64,000 bases of DNA from Nocardioides zhouii (lineage in GTDB: Bacteria; Actinomycetota; Actinomycetes; Propionibacteriales; Nocardioidaceae), in the NCBI RefSeq assembly GCF_004137345.1, contig NZ_SDWV01000017.1:1-64000 (forward strand), written 5' to 3'. This document shows, piece by piece, positions 24,256 through 33,792 of the stretch; the stretch's first letter is position 1; the number at the start of each line of letters is the position of its first letter. A program made the position numbers and the translations under genes. The notes under the pieces were generated by a model. The model searched no databases. It saw only the letters and a list, made by a program, of their open reading frames with translations, and was not told the DNA's origin.

Positions 24256-25093
24256 TGGCCGGACTCGCGATCCGCACCCGCGGCCTGGTGCACATCTACC
24301 ACGCCGAGGGGCACGACGTCGCCGCGCTGTCGGGCATCGACCTCGACGTCGGCGCCGGCGAGATGGTGGGCCTCCTGGGGCCGTCCGGCTCGGGCAAGTC
24401 GACCCTGATGAGCCTGCTCGCGGGGATCTTCCGCCCCAGCGCCGGGAAGGTCTTCGTGGGCGACGCCGAGCTCTCGACCTCGCCGCCGCGCGACCTCGAC
24501 CGGCTGCGGGGGACCGAGGTCGGCCTGATGCTGCAGGGGGCCGACCGCAACCTGCTGCCCCACGCCACTCCCGCCGACAACGTGCGCTTCGCCCAGCGGC
24601 AGGCCCGCCGCGCCGGTCGTACGGTGCCCGACCCGGCCGAGGTGCTCGACGGACTCGGCCTCGCCGAGCACGCCGACCAGCCGCTGGGTCGCCTGACGCC
24701 CGGGTTGCTCCAGCTGGCCGCGGTCGCCGTAGCGGTGTCGACCCGACCCGGCCTGCTGCTGTGCGACGAGCCGACCAGCCAGCTCGACCACGCGGCCCGC
24801 GACCGCGTGCTGGCCGCCCTCGCCCACGTCAACCGCACCTACGGCACCACCGTCGTCCTGGTCACCCACGACCCGGAGGTCGCTCGCGTGCTGCCCCGCA
24901 CCGTGACGATCCGCGACGGCCGGATCGGGGGAGAGGGGCGCAGTGGCGAGGAGTACGCCGTGGTGACCGCCGACGGCTTCCTGCCTCTGCTCGGCCACGC
25001 GCGCGACAGGCTGCCCCCGGGCACGCTGGTGCGCCTCCACGAGGTCGGCGACCACTTCGAGCTGCGTGCCGAGCCCCACGAGGAGGACCCCGC

Positions 25094-25097
<4 letters not shown>
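24255..25097 (+). CDS. ABC transporter ATPase with degenerate signature motif and C-terminal extension
   Basis: A 280-residue nucleotide-binding protein. Walker A LLGPSGSGKST (to Thr50), Walker B LLLCDEPT (171-174) and switch His205 (VTHD) are intact, but the signature LSGGQ is replaced by LTPGLLQL (147-154), so one composite ATP site may be non-hydrolytic. The last 65 residues form a separate small domain (SGEEYAVVTADGFLPLL, then RDRLPPGTLVRLHEVGDHFE). A tail in the same place closes the ATPase gene at 50307. Cotranscribed with the permease and a second ATPase. Confidence 0.9.
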
Positions 25098-25759
<662 letters not shown>

Positions 25760-25762
25760 CGA

Positions 25763-26499
<737 letters not shown>

Positions 26500-26503
<4 letters not shown>

Positions 26504-27186
26504 CGTCGTGCCCCCTGATGTGCACTGCCGTCGTAGCCGCGCGAGATCATCGCGAGGTGCACCCGCTCGCCCCGCTCGAAGGATCGGATGAAGAGGGCGC
26601 CTGCCGACTTCGCCACGACGGGCCAGTGGCGCGGGTCGCGGGCGGTGAACCCGCGCGACTCGCGGGCCGTCTTCATCCGGCGGAGCTCGTCGGTCACGAC
26701 GTCGAGGTAGCGGACCATGAATCCCATGATCTGCACCAGCTGGGTCGGCACCCGCAGCCGCTCGAGCCCGGCGAGCAGGTCGCGCGGATCGGTCGTCGCG
26801 GCGAGGAGCAGGCTGGCGAGCACGCCGAGGGTCGCCTTGGTGACGAGCGCACCGGCGGCGACCAGGCCGGGCTTGCTCAGGCCGAGGCCGAGCACGTCGA
26901 CCTCGGGACCGGTGGCGACGAACGGCAGCAGCGCCGCGAACATCAACACAGGCGTCTCGACGACCATCCGGCGGGCGAGGTAGCCCACAGGGACGCCGGA
27001 GACCGCGACCAGCACGCCCAGCGCGACGGCGTACGCCGCGAACGCCGGGACCCACGACCCGGGCGTGGCGACGACGACGAGCATGAAGGTGACGAGGCCG
27101 GCGACCTTGAGGTGCGCGGGAGCCCGGTGGAGCGGGGAGTGCCCGTGGAAGTGCAGCCGGTGTCCGTGCGGCGCGCCCACCGTCAC
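26500..27186 (-). CDS. cbiQ: CbiQ/EcfT transmembrane component of a cobalt/nickel ECF importer
   Basis: About 228 residues from GTG 27186, which overlaps the cbiN stop. It has five or six membrane helices and the cytoplasmic coupling segment of CbiQ/EcfT (LERLRVPTQLVQIMGFMVRY, then RRMKTARESRGFTARDP and RSFERGERVHLAMISRGYDG); the two Ala-Arg-Gly-like helices contact the ATPase. The His-rich N-terminus (APHGHRLHFHGHSPLHRAP) may bind metal. Confidence 0.92.
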
Positions 27187-27515
27187 TCGCCTCCGTCGGT
27201 GCGCGGTGCTGACCGCTTGCGCAGGAGCATCAGCGCCGAGGTGCACGCCAGCACGACCAGGCATCCGATGACCCCGGCGAGACCGCCGGACCAGCGGGAG
27301 TCGACCCCCGCGACCTCGTAGCCGGCCAGCGGGCCGTCCTGGGCACCGGAGGCCTGCTCGGCACCGGAGAAGCCGAGGTCACCGGCGACGCGGTTGAGAC
27401 CGTCGGGGCTGGCCGAGGCCCACAGGCTGACCACGCCGGCGAGCACCAGTGCGACGAGCAGGCCGGCGACGAGGACGGTGCGGGTGGAGACCCTGCGGGT
27501 GGTAGTGGCGTTCAT
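27183..27515 (-). CDS. cbiN: CbiN-like PDGLE-domain small membrane protein
   Basis: A 110-residue protein with two membrane helices (VLVAGLLVALVLAGVVSLW and AGVIGCLVVLACTSALMLL) joined by an external loop with SASPDGLNRVAGDLGF, the PDGLE motif of CbiN/NikN-type accessory subunits. ATG 27515 overlaps the cbiM stop by ATGA and its stop overlaps cbiQ by GTGA. It is required for metal loading in related systems. Confidence 0.88.
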   Translation of the reverse strand: MNATTTRRVSTRTVLVAGLLVALVLAGVVSLWASASPDGLNRVAGDLGFSGAEQASGAQDGPLAGYEVAGVDSRWSGGLAGVIGCLVVLACTSALMLLRKRSAPRTDGGE

Positions 27516-28195
27516 GCGGCGACCCGGGTCTCGAGGGTGCGTACGGCGAGCACGCGGCGGGCGCCGTGGACCAGGTCCGGGCGTACGGCGACGATGCTGG
27601 CGACCACGAGGAAGGTGATGACCGCCTCGCCGATGCCGATGAGCACGTGTACCCCGACCATCGCAGTGAGGAGGGTGTCGAGCGGGATCGGCACGGCGCC
27701 GCCGACGGCGTACAGCCCCACGAACGTCGCCGCGCTCAGCACGACCGACACGAGTGCGCCGATGGCGGCGGCCGGCGCGACCATCGAGAGCCGCTTCGGG
27801 AGCACGAGCTGGACGCCGCGGAAGGCGAGGTAGCCGGCGACGACGGTGACGACCCCCATCAGGACGACGTTGGTGCCGAGCGCCGTGATCCCTCCGTCCG
27901 CGAACAGCAGCGACTGGACGGCGAGGACCACGGTCAGGCAGAGCAACCCGGTGTACGGGCCGACGAGGACGGCAGCGAGGGCACCCCCCATGAGGTGCCC
28001 GCTGGTCCCTCCCGCCACCGGGAAGTTGAGCATCTGGGTGGCGAACACGAAGGTCGCGACGAGTCCGGCCAGCGGCGCGATCCGGTCGTCGACCTCGCGG
28101 CGGGCGCCCCGCAGGGCGATCGCGATGCCCGCGGCGGCCACACCCGCGGTCGCGAGCGACGTGGGCGCGTCCAGGAATCCGTCAGGAACGTGCAT
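27512..28195 (-). CDS. cbiM: CbiM/NikM substrate-binding membrane component (cobalt or nickel)
   Basis: A 227-residue protein starting MHVPDGFLDAPTS; in CbiM/NikM the free N-terminus and His2 bind Co2+ or Ni2+. Further family marks are FPVAGGTSGHLMGGALAAVL and VHVLIGIGEAVITFLVV. ATG 28195 has a GGGAGG site upstream, and the next upstream element is a near-perfect palindrome like a Nur box. First gene of the importer operon. Whether the metal is Co or Ni is not settled; the operator favours Ni. Confidence 0.95.
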   Translation of the reverse strand: MHVPDGFLDAPTSLATAGVAAAGIAIALRGARREVDDRIAPLAGLVATFVFATQMLNFPVAGGTSGHLMGGALAAVLVGPYTGLLCLTVVLAVQSLLFADGGITALGTNVVLMGVVTVVAGYLAFRGVQLVLPKRLSMVAPAAAIGALVSVVLSAATFVGLYAVGGAVPIPLDTLLTAMVGVHVLIGIGEAVITFLVVASIVAVRPDLVHGARRVLAVRTLETRVAA

Positions 28196-28216
28196 CGCAA
28201 GGCCTCCCAGGTCCTT

Positions 28217-28235
28217 GTTGCACACGATGTGCAAC
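28217..28235. promoter_or_regulatory. Nur-like metal-regulator box upstream of cbiM
   Basis: GTTGCACA and TGTGCAAC form perfect 8-base arms around CGA. Read as TTGCAC-N5-GTGCAA it fits the Streptomyces Nur (Fur-family nickel regulator) consensus tTGCaa-N5-ttGCAA in all strongly conserved bases. It lies 22-40 bases upstream of the cbiM start, the position expected for repression by metal. The regulator gene itself is not in this window. Confidence 0.65.
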
Positions 28236-28309
28236 AACCTGTGTTCGGCACCGGGGTTCTGTCGGATGGGGGAGTCGGCGAACTTTCTGTGGCGCGGATC
28301 TCACGCGGT

Positions 28310-28324
28310 CGGCATGAGCGGACG
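28310..28324 (+). repeat. 15-bp repeat copy 1 (pair with 28813-28827)
   Basis: CGGCATGAGCGGACG occurs here and identically at 28813-28827. Both copies sit in non-coding DNA around the small lipoprotein gene. Flanks differ. Confidence 0.6.
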
Positions 28325-28372
28325 TTCAGCGTTCCTCGGCATGAGTCGCGCTTGTGAGTAACACTGCGTCCC

Positions 28373-28777
28373 GTGAACGCAAGGCGGATGTCGGGCGCTG
28401 TGGCCTTTGCATGTGTCGCAGCGTCGCTCAACGCGTGCGGCGCCCAGGCCATCGACGGCGGTGACGCGACGGTACTGATCGCCGAGCGAGCCGACGGAGG
28501 CATGGACGCACTCCTCGAAGGAACCCTCAGGGTCGTCGACGGGTGCTTGGGCATCACTGAAGCCACCACCCATCGCGACACAGTCGTCGTGTGGCCGCAC
28601 GGAACCGAGGTGACGAACGACGACCCCACAACCATCGCCCTCCATGGTGTCGGCGAGATCGCCGTCGGCGATGATGTGTCCGTGGCAGGAGGCGTCGACA
28701 GGAGCAACACCGGTCAAGTCGGCGGCTTGACCGTGCCTGTCTACTGCGACAGCGGAGAGATTTGGTTGGCGCGCTGA
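28373..28777 (+). CDS. Small predicted lipoprotein of unknown function
   Basis: A 134-residue protein from GTG 28373, divergent from cbiM. Lipoprotein-like signal: basic NARRM, then GAVAFACVAASLNAC with Cys22 as the candidate lipidated residue. The mature part has an OB- or Ig-like beta pattern (ATVLIAERADGGMDALLEG, TIALHGVGEIAVGDDVSVAG) and two more cysteines (VVDGCLGI, PVYCDSGEIWL). I do not recognise the family. It could be regulated from the same region as the metal importer. Confidence 0.6.
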   Translation: MNARRMSGAVAFACVAASLNACGAQAIDGGDATVLIAERADGGMDALLEGTLRVVDGCLGITEATTHRDTVVVWPHGTEVTNDDPTTIALHGVGEIAVGDDVSVAGGVDRSNTGQVGGLTVPVYCDSGEIWLAR

Positions 28778-28784
28778 CGACCTG

Positions 28785-28802
28785 TCATCGGCAGATCCGG
28801 TA
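28785..28802 (+). repeat. 18-bp direct repeat copy 1
   Basis: TCATCGGCAGATCCGGTA is repeated exactly at 29164-29181. The two copies bracket 361 bases holding the 47-residue membrane protein gene. Next to this copy, GCTCAT-TGCGGC-ATGAGC (28805-28822) forms a hairpin that runs into the second 15-bp repeat. Confidence 0.7.
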
Positions 28803-28812
28803 GAGCTCATTG

Positions 28813-28827
28813 CGGCATGAGCGGACG
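28813..28827 (+). repeat. 15-bp repeat copy 2
   Basis: Identical to 28310-28324 (CGGCATGAGCGGACG). It overlaps the 3' arm of the hairpin at 28805-28822. Confidence 0.6.
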
Positions 28828-28918
28828 CTCGCCCTCCAAGGGGCTTACGCCCGGGCCCGGGGCGCGGTTCCCGAGCCAAACGTTGGGTTCGGGTTGACGC
28901 AGATACCGGGGCCTACGG

Positions 28919-29062
28919 TCAGCCGGACCCCCCAAAGCCGCCCAGGTCCCGTTTGTGCCGGTCTTCCTCCGGGCGGTGCGAGCTACTCCGCTTGTTAAGC
29001 ACCCAGCCCGCCCACACAAAGAACGCGATGAAAAGTAGGACAACGACCAGCCAACCCGGCAT
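28919..29062 (-). CDS. 47-residue single-span membrane protein
   Basis: A short gene from ATG 29062 to TGA 28919, preceded by an AGAGAGGTGG ribosome site. The N-terminus MPGWLVVVLLFIAFFVWAGW is one hydrophobic helix, followed by a basic and polar tail (VLNKRSSSHRPEEDRHKRD) and GGFGGSG. Codons such as CTA, CTT, GTT and AGT are unlike the strongly GC-ending codons around it, suggesting a different history. It is flanked by the 18-bp direct repeats. Function unknown. Confidence 0.55.
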   Translation of the reverse strand: MPGWLVVVLLFIAFFVWAGWVLNKRSSSHRPEEDRHKRDLGGFGGSG

Positions 29063-29163
29063 GGGAACCACCTCTCTCTGAGGCTAGGGCCACTGATACC
29101 AAAAGGCGCAATGGTCCAGACCGCCCCGATGGCACCGTAAGGCGGTCCGTCCAGCACCTCCGA

Positions 29164-29181
29164 TCATCGGCAGATCCGGTA
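29164..29181 (+). repeat. 18-bp direct repeat copy 2
   Basis: Exact copy of 28785-28802. Just beyond it, CTGGCG-T-CGCCAG (29183-29195) is a small perfect hairpin about 15 bases past the NicO gene stop and may help terminate that operon. Confidence 0.7.
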
Positions 29182-29210
29182 ACTGGCGTCGCCAGCAGCG
29201 ACATATCCGG

Positions 29211-30761
29211 TCAGAACTGCAGGAGCGTACGCACGATGACGCCCCCGCCGACGGCGCAGATGCCCACGGCAGCGCCGTAGCGCAGGTAGGTGCGCACGTT
29301 GCCGCCTATGAACCCGCGTCGTGTCGCCAACCCCTCGAGGCGCAGGACGAGGTCGCGCGCCAGCAGCCCGACGGCGGCCAGCGAAACGGCCATGCCGATG
29401 CCGAACGCCAGCACCAGGACGAAGCCGAACCAGGCCCGGCCCAGGGCGGTGGCCGCGAGCAGCAGGAGCAGCGCGGAGGGGCTGGGGACCAGCCCGCCGA
29501 CGAGCCCCATCACCCAGACGCCCCACCGTCCGGGTGCGGTCTCCGGCTCGGCGGGAGCCTCGGTCTCGACCGCCGTGACGACGGTCCCGGGCTCCTCGGC
29601 GGCGTGGACGTGCGGGTGCTCGTGGTCGTGGTCGTGCTCGCCGTCGTGGGCGTGGTCGTGCGCCGGCTCGGGCGCGACCTCGTGGCCGTGCCCGTGCCCG
29701 TGCCCGTGCCCGTGGCCATGACCGTGCCCATGTCCGTGGCCGTGTCCACCGCCGTCGGTGCGGAGCCGGGCGAGGAGGTAGAGACCGAGGCCGACGATCA
29801 GCAGGCCGGTCGCGAGGGTGAGCCACGGATAGATCCGGGCTGGCACGAACGCGCTGCTGAGCGAGACGAGCAGTCCGAGCAGGAGGACCGAGCCGGTGTG
29901 CGCGATGGTGACGGCGCTGCCGACCGCGAAGGCCGAGCGCACCGACGAGTCGCCGCGCTGGGAGAGGTAGAACGCCATCACCGTCTTGCCGTGACCGGGG
30001 GAGAGGGCGTGGGTGGCGCCGAGGGCGAGTGCGGCGAGGACGGCCAGGCCGGCGGCCAGCCAGCCGCTGTCCCCGAGCAGCGCGGTGGCGCGGGTGGAGA
30101 GCCAGGAGCCGTCGGTGGCCGTGGGCCCCTCGTCCTGGCTGCCGGGCAGCACGCCCGCGGGGCCGCCGACCGAGACGACCAGGCTGGCGGTCGTCACGTC
30201 GAGCGGCGACTGGAGCAGGTCCTGGGGGTACGACGTGAGCCGGTCGCTCGTGCTCTCGGCGGGGACGTCGGAGCTGGTGAGCGTCATCCGGTCGCCGACG
30301 GCGGTGATCTCGCGCCACCCGACCGATCCGGGCGCGGTGGTGTCCTCGAAGGTGAGCTCGCCGGCCGCGATGTCGCCGTCGCTGGCGTACTCGCAGGTGA
30401 TCCGGGTGATGGGCAGACCGCCCTCGCCGTCGCCGAGCGATGCGGAGGAGCTCTCGAGGGTGAGGTCGATGCGGCTGCCACCGGCCTGGAAGTCCAGGCC
30501 GCGGCCGGTCGTGGCGCACTCGCGCTGCGCGAGCGCGGGCAGGTCGTCGATCGCCTTGCCGAGCTGGGCGGTCGGGATCTCCGCGAGGTCGACGACGTGG
30601 TCGACCTGGACCCCGTCCGGGGAGACCAGGATCCCGGTGTAGCGGTTGACCGTGAAGTTGCCGAGCGGGTGCGCCGAGGCCGGAGCCGCGCCCAGGAGGA
30701 CCGTGGTGGCGATGGCCGCCAGGGCGAGCAGCAGGCGGGCGAGCAGCCTCATCAGGTTCAC
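29211..30761 (-). CDS. NicO/RcnA-type nickel-cobalt transporter with exported N-terminal domain and Gly-His tract
   Basis: About 516 residues. A signal peptide (LARLLLALAAIATTVLLGAA) ends before ASA-HPLGNF, so a His becomes N-terminal; residues 31-265 form an exported domain. The membrane part has the NicO motif GATHALSPGHGKTVMAFYL with metal-binding His and Asp-like positions, and a second motif GGLVPSPSALLLLLAATAL. Between the helix blocks, eleven Gly-His pairs (about residues 339-360) are followed by a further His/Asp/Glu-rich loop (HDHAHDGEHDHDHEHPHVH), a metal buffer. NicO proteins act as Ni/Co efflux or uptake systems. GTG 30761 overlaps the TPR gene stop; ATG 30752 is possible. Direction of transport is not decidable. 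Confidence 0.9.
   Translation of the reverse strand: MNLMRLLARLLLALAAIATTVLLGAAPASAHPLGNFTVNRYTGILVSPDGVQVDHVVDLAEIPTAQLGKAIDDLPALAQRECATTGRGLDFQAGGSRIDLTLESSSASLGDGEGGLPITRITCEYASDGDIAAGELTFEDTTAPGSVGWREITAVGDRMTLTSSDVPAESTSDRLTSYPQDLLQSPLDVTTASLVVSVGGPAGVLPGSQDEGPTATDGSWLSTRATALLGDSGWLAAGLAVLAALALGATHALSPGHGKTVMAFYLSQRGDSSVRSAFAVGSAVTIAHTGSVLLLGLLVSLSSAFVPARIYPWLTLATGLLIVGLGLYLLARLRTDGGGHGHGHGHGHGHGHGHGHGHGHEVAPEPAHDHAHDGEHDHDHEHPHVHAAEEPGTVVTAVETEAPAEPETAPGRWGVWVMGLVGGLVPSPSALLLLLAATALGRAWFGFVLVLAFGIGMAVSLAAVGLLARDLVLRLEGLATRRGFIGGNVRTYLRYGAAVGICAVGGGVIVRTLLQF
29682..29747 (-). repeat. Gly-His coding tract (11 tandem 6-base units)
   Basis: An imperfect GGCCAC/GGGCAC hexamer array within the NicO-type gene, 66 bases long, coding for eleven Gly-His dipeptides. 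Third-base variation between units shows it is old and selected at protein level. Slippage could change its length between strains. Confidence 0.85.
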
Positions 30762-32056
30762 TCGAGCTCCGTGAGGGTGGCGCGGGCCGCGTCGCGCTGC
30801 CACGGCGACAGCCCGGGGTCGGTCGCGAGTCCGCGCCGCAGGTGGGTGCGCGCCTCGTCGGTCATGCCCAGGGCCGCCTCGATGGTGCCGCGGTGGATCC
30901 AGAACCGAGCCTCGGGGGAGTCGAGGCTGGTGGCCCGGCGCGCGATCGTCAGCGCCTCGCGGTCGCGGCCGTTGCGGTGCAGCGCCCAGGCGAGCGCGTC
31001 GGCGACGTGGACGCTCGTACGCTGGGCCCACTCGGCCCGCGCCTGCTCCAGCGCGCGCTCCGGCGACCCGTGGTCGGCCTCGAAGAGCGCGGTCTCGAGG
31101 TCGGTGCGGACGCCGCTGGCCTCAAGCAGCTGGATCGTGGTGCGGACCACCGCGAACTGGGCGTCGGCCTCGTCGGATCGACCGAGGTGCTGGAGCAACT
31201 CGCCGAGCTCGGTGACGTACTCGGGGAGCGGCTGGCGCGTCACGACGTCCTGCCAGGTGGCGACGGCCTGCTCGAGGTCTCCCTCGGCCACCTGCAGGCG
31301 GGCCGACGAGACGATCGCGGGGAGGTAGTCGGGCACGGCCCGCTGGGCGACGGCGAGCTGCCGGGCGGCTGCTCCGAACCGGCCCTGCTTGCGCTGGATG
31401 TCGGCGAGCAGGGTCAGGGTGTACGCCTTGTCGTTCTGGGAGCCGTTGGCGGCCGCGCGGCGGAGGATGTCGGCCGCCCGGTCGAGGTCGCCGCGGAGCT
31501 CGTAGGCGTAGGAGTAGCGGGCGGCGATCGCGGTGCTCGGCTGGCGACGGTCGGCGACCGCCAGCGCCTTCAGCTGCTCGTCGTACCTGCCGAGCTCGTT
31601 GAGGGCATCGACGCGGATGGCGAGGGCGCCGAGGTCGCGCGGGTTGATCGCGAGCGCCTCGTCGGCGCTCGCCAGGGCGTCGGAGAAGTCGTGGCGGGCG
31701 GCGGAGATCGCGGCGCGCGCGGTGAGGGCGGGGAAGTTGTCGTCGGGCTCGACGTCGAACGACCGGGCCGCGGCCTCGTCTGCCTTCTCGTAGTAGGTGG
31801 CGTTGCCGGTCAGGCGGGCCTGCTCGACGTACGCGACGGAGAGGTTGGCCCATGACACGTAGTCGCCGGGGAGTCGGCGCAGGGTGTTCTGCAGTGCGGC
31901 GATGCTCGCCTCGAGGTCCTGGCCGGAGTCCGGCACGACACGGGGCACTGCGGCTGACGGCGTCGGTGAAGAGGGGTCAGAGGAGGTGGCGAATCCAATG
32001 CCACCCGAGACGGCGAGGACGAGGCCGACACCTATGACGATGAGGGTCCTGCGCAT
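30758..32056 (-). CDS. Exported tetratricopeptide-repeat protein
   Basis: A 432-residue protein. The N-terminus (RRTLIVIGVGLVLAVSGGIG) is a signal anchor or signal peptide, followed by a Ser/Pro linker (SSDPSSPTPSAAVP). The remainder is TPR-type helix pairs from about residue 50 on (LPGDYVSWANLSVAYVEQAR, DALASADEALAINPRDLGAL, GLATDPGLSPWQRDAARATL). TPR arrays hold protein complexes. ATG 32056 follows a GGAAGGA site. It sits between DUF4331 and the NicO gene and overlaps the latter by GTGA. Confidence 0.88.
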   Translation of the reverse strand: MRRTLIVIGVGLVLAVSGGIGFATSSDPSSPTPSAAVPRVVPDSGQDLEASIAALQNTLRRLPGDYVSWANLSVAYVEQARLTGNATYYEKADEAAARSFDVEPDDNFPALTARAAISAARHDFSDALASADEALAINPRDLGALAIRVDALNELGRYDEQLKALAVADRRQPSTAIAARYSYAYELRGDLDRAADILRRAAANGSQNDKAYTLTLLADIQRKQGRFGAAARQLAVAQRAVPDYLPAIVSSARLQVAEGDLEQAVATWQDVVTRQPLPEYVTELGELLQHLGRSDEADAQFAVVRTTIQLLEASGVRTDLETALFEADHGSPERALEQARAEWAQRTSVHVADALAWALHRNGRDREALTIARRATSLDSPEARFWIHRGTIEAALGMTDEARTHLRRGLATDPGLSPWQRDAARATLTELE

Positions 32057-32132
32057 GCGTTGGCGTCCTTCCCTGAGGGTGGTGCAGCCCGGTCGCGTGA
32101 CGAGTTCGCCACGCGACCGGGCTGATGTTAGG

Positions 32133-33617
32133 TCAGGCCTTGCGGCGACGCGTGGCGCCACCGATGCCGCCGAGCAGGGCGAGGAGCCCCACACCGACGA
32201 AGGCCATCGAGTTGGAACGACTCGGCACGATGCCCTGGAGCAGACCGTCCGAGCTGGCAGGCTTCGCCTGGCCAGCCTTGGTCGGGTGCGGGTTGGGGTT
32301 GCTGCCGCTGGCCGGGAGGGCCAGGTAGGGGAACGTGTTGCTGAACGCGGCGTCGTTGGCGTCGACACCGTCACCCAGGTCGTTCGCCGAACCGACGAGC
32401 TCACCCTCGACCACCTGGAGCGCGATGTCGATGACATCGTCACCAAGACGGCGGCCGTTGGGGTAACCCTGCACGTCGCCACCGATCACGCCGAGCCGGT
32501 TGGGCGTGGCCGTCACCGGGGTCGACATGTTGAGGCGGAGCTGCTCGCTGGGCGTGATCTTGCCCTTGGGCATGTTGAGGCCCTTGACACCCGTGAGGTA
32601 TACCGACACGAGGTCGTTGCGCGGGGTCTTGGGAGCGTCGATGCCGTAGACACCCTCGATCAGCTTGGGCAGCTCGGGGTTGGTCACGTACTTGAGTGCC
32701 GCTGCGTCACCCGTGGGCTTGAGGCCGTTGAAAGCGTCCTTGAGCTTGAGCGGGATGACGACCTCGTTCACCAGCGGGTGACCCAGGCGGGACACCTGCA
32801 CGTACTTGCCGTTGGTCGACTTCTTCTGGGTCGTCGACCAGACACCGATGATCGGGTTCTTGCTGACGTTGCCCTTCTTGGCCACCAGCTTCCGAGGAAT
32901 CTGGAGAGCGACCGAGTTGACGTTGAAGCCGGCCAGCGTGTCGTCGCCGGCCTCGGAGAGGTCACCGCCGTAGAGCAGGTCGAAGACGCGCAGGTCGAGG
33001 AAGAACGAGTCCTCGGCCTGACCCACGAAGGACTTGATGTTCTTCTTGGGGCTGATGGTCGCCTGGTTGCGCAGCGCGGCGTAGTTGGGCATCGACGCCT
33101 TGCCGATGTTGGAGGGCGCGACGCGGGCCTTCTTGACGATGGTCTTGGTCTTGCCCTTCTTGATCTGCACCAGCTTGTAGGTCTGGTAGGCGTTCAGGTT
33201 CTTGTCCGCAAGGGAGGTGACCGGGCCGGTAGCGGCCAGGAACGTGTCCTTGGAGACGTAGTGGTCCTTGAACGTCCACCGGAACGTCACGTCGGGCTTG
33301 GCATCCGCGTTGTTGTCCACGTGGATGTCGTACTGGGCGTCAGTGGCCCACGGGTAGAAGTTCGGGCCACCCGCCGGCTCCTCGAAGGGGATCCAGTTGG
33401 CGACCAAGGTGACCGTCTTCTGGTTCTCCGGGCTGCGGAACGCGTAGGTGTCCGTGTTGTCGTACTGCGGGAGCCCCGCAATGAGTGGTGCCTCGCGGTG
33501 GCTGGAGGCCGTGGCCGCGAGCGGGCCGAGCCCGGCGAAGCCGACTGCCGTCAGCAGGCCTCCGGTGCAGGCCAGGGCGATTGCCCCTTGCCGCTTGGTG
33601 GGTCGTGAGCGCTTCAT
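32133..33617 (-). CDS. Secreted DUF4331 protein with C-terminal membrane anchor
   Basis: A 494-residue exported protein. Signal peptide GAIALACTGGLLTAVGFAGL ends near ATA-SSHREAP. SSHREAPLIAGLPQYDNTDT is the DUF4331 signature, and YAFRSPENQKTVTLVANWIP, SGSNPNPHPTK follow. The C-terminus has a hydrophobic helix (AFVGVGLLALLGGIGGA) and a basic end TRRRKA like a cell-surface anchor, though without LPXTG. ATG 33617 follows AGGAG. Function of DUF4331 is unknown; the SHREAP motif is metal-ligand-like. It begins the operon with the TPR and NicO genes. Confidence 0.88.
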   Translation of the reverse strand: MKRSRPTKRQGAIALACTGGLLTAVGFAGLGPLAATASSHREAPLIAGLPQYDNTDTYAFRSPENQKTVTLVANWIPFEEPAGGPNFYPWATDAQYDIHVDNNADAKPDVTFRWTFKDHYVSKDTFLAATGPVTSLADKNLNAYQTYKLVQIKKGKTKTIVKKARVAPSNIGKASMPNYAALRNQATISPKKNIKSFVGQAEDSFFLDLRVFDLLYGGDLSEAGDDTLAGFNVNSVALQIPRKLVAKKGNVSKNPIIGVWSTTQKKSTNGKYVQVSRLGHPLVNEVVIPLKLKDAFNGLKPTGDAAALKYVTNPELPKLIEGVYGIDAPKTPRNDLVSVYLTGVKGLNMPKGKITPSEQLRLNMSTPVTATPNRLGVIGGDVQGYPNGRRLGDDVIDIALQVVEGELVGSANDLGDGVDANDAAFSNTFPYLALPASGSNPNPHPTKAGQAKPASSDGLLQGIVPSRSNSMAFVGVGLLALLGGIGGATRRRKA

Positions 33618-33792
33618 CAGCAAACTACTCCTTGTGTTGGCCCGGGGGTCGCGATCGTGCGTACGCCTGTACCGAGCAGCCCGAGACTCCTTGGGTGAGT
33701 CGGGTTGTCTGGTGTTCGGAGTCACAACCTAGGCGGATTGATCCGGTTTGGGCTCACCCTCGCGTGCCCTTCCCTCGTGTTTGGACAAACTT

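Noticed and set aside
28807..29157. A 116-codon minus-strand frame overlapping the 47-residue membrane gene.
   Set aside because: It lacks domain features, and the shorter frame has a better ribosome site and a clear membrane helix followed by a basic tail.
28778..29210. Possible tRNA or small RNA in the gap around the 47-residue gene.
   Set aside because: I could not fold a cloverleaf with a proper T-loop or acceptor stem; only short hairpins and repeats are seen.
29682..29747. Short tandem repeats that could be read as a CRISPR-like or satellite array.
   Set aside because: They are in-frame Gly-His codons within the NicO-type gene, 6-base units without spacers.
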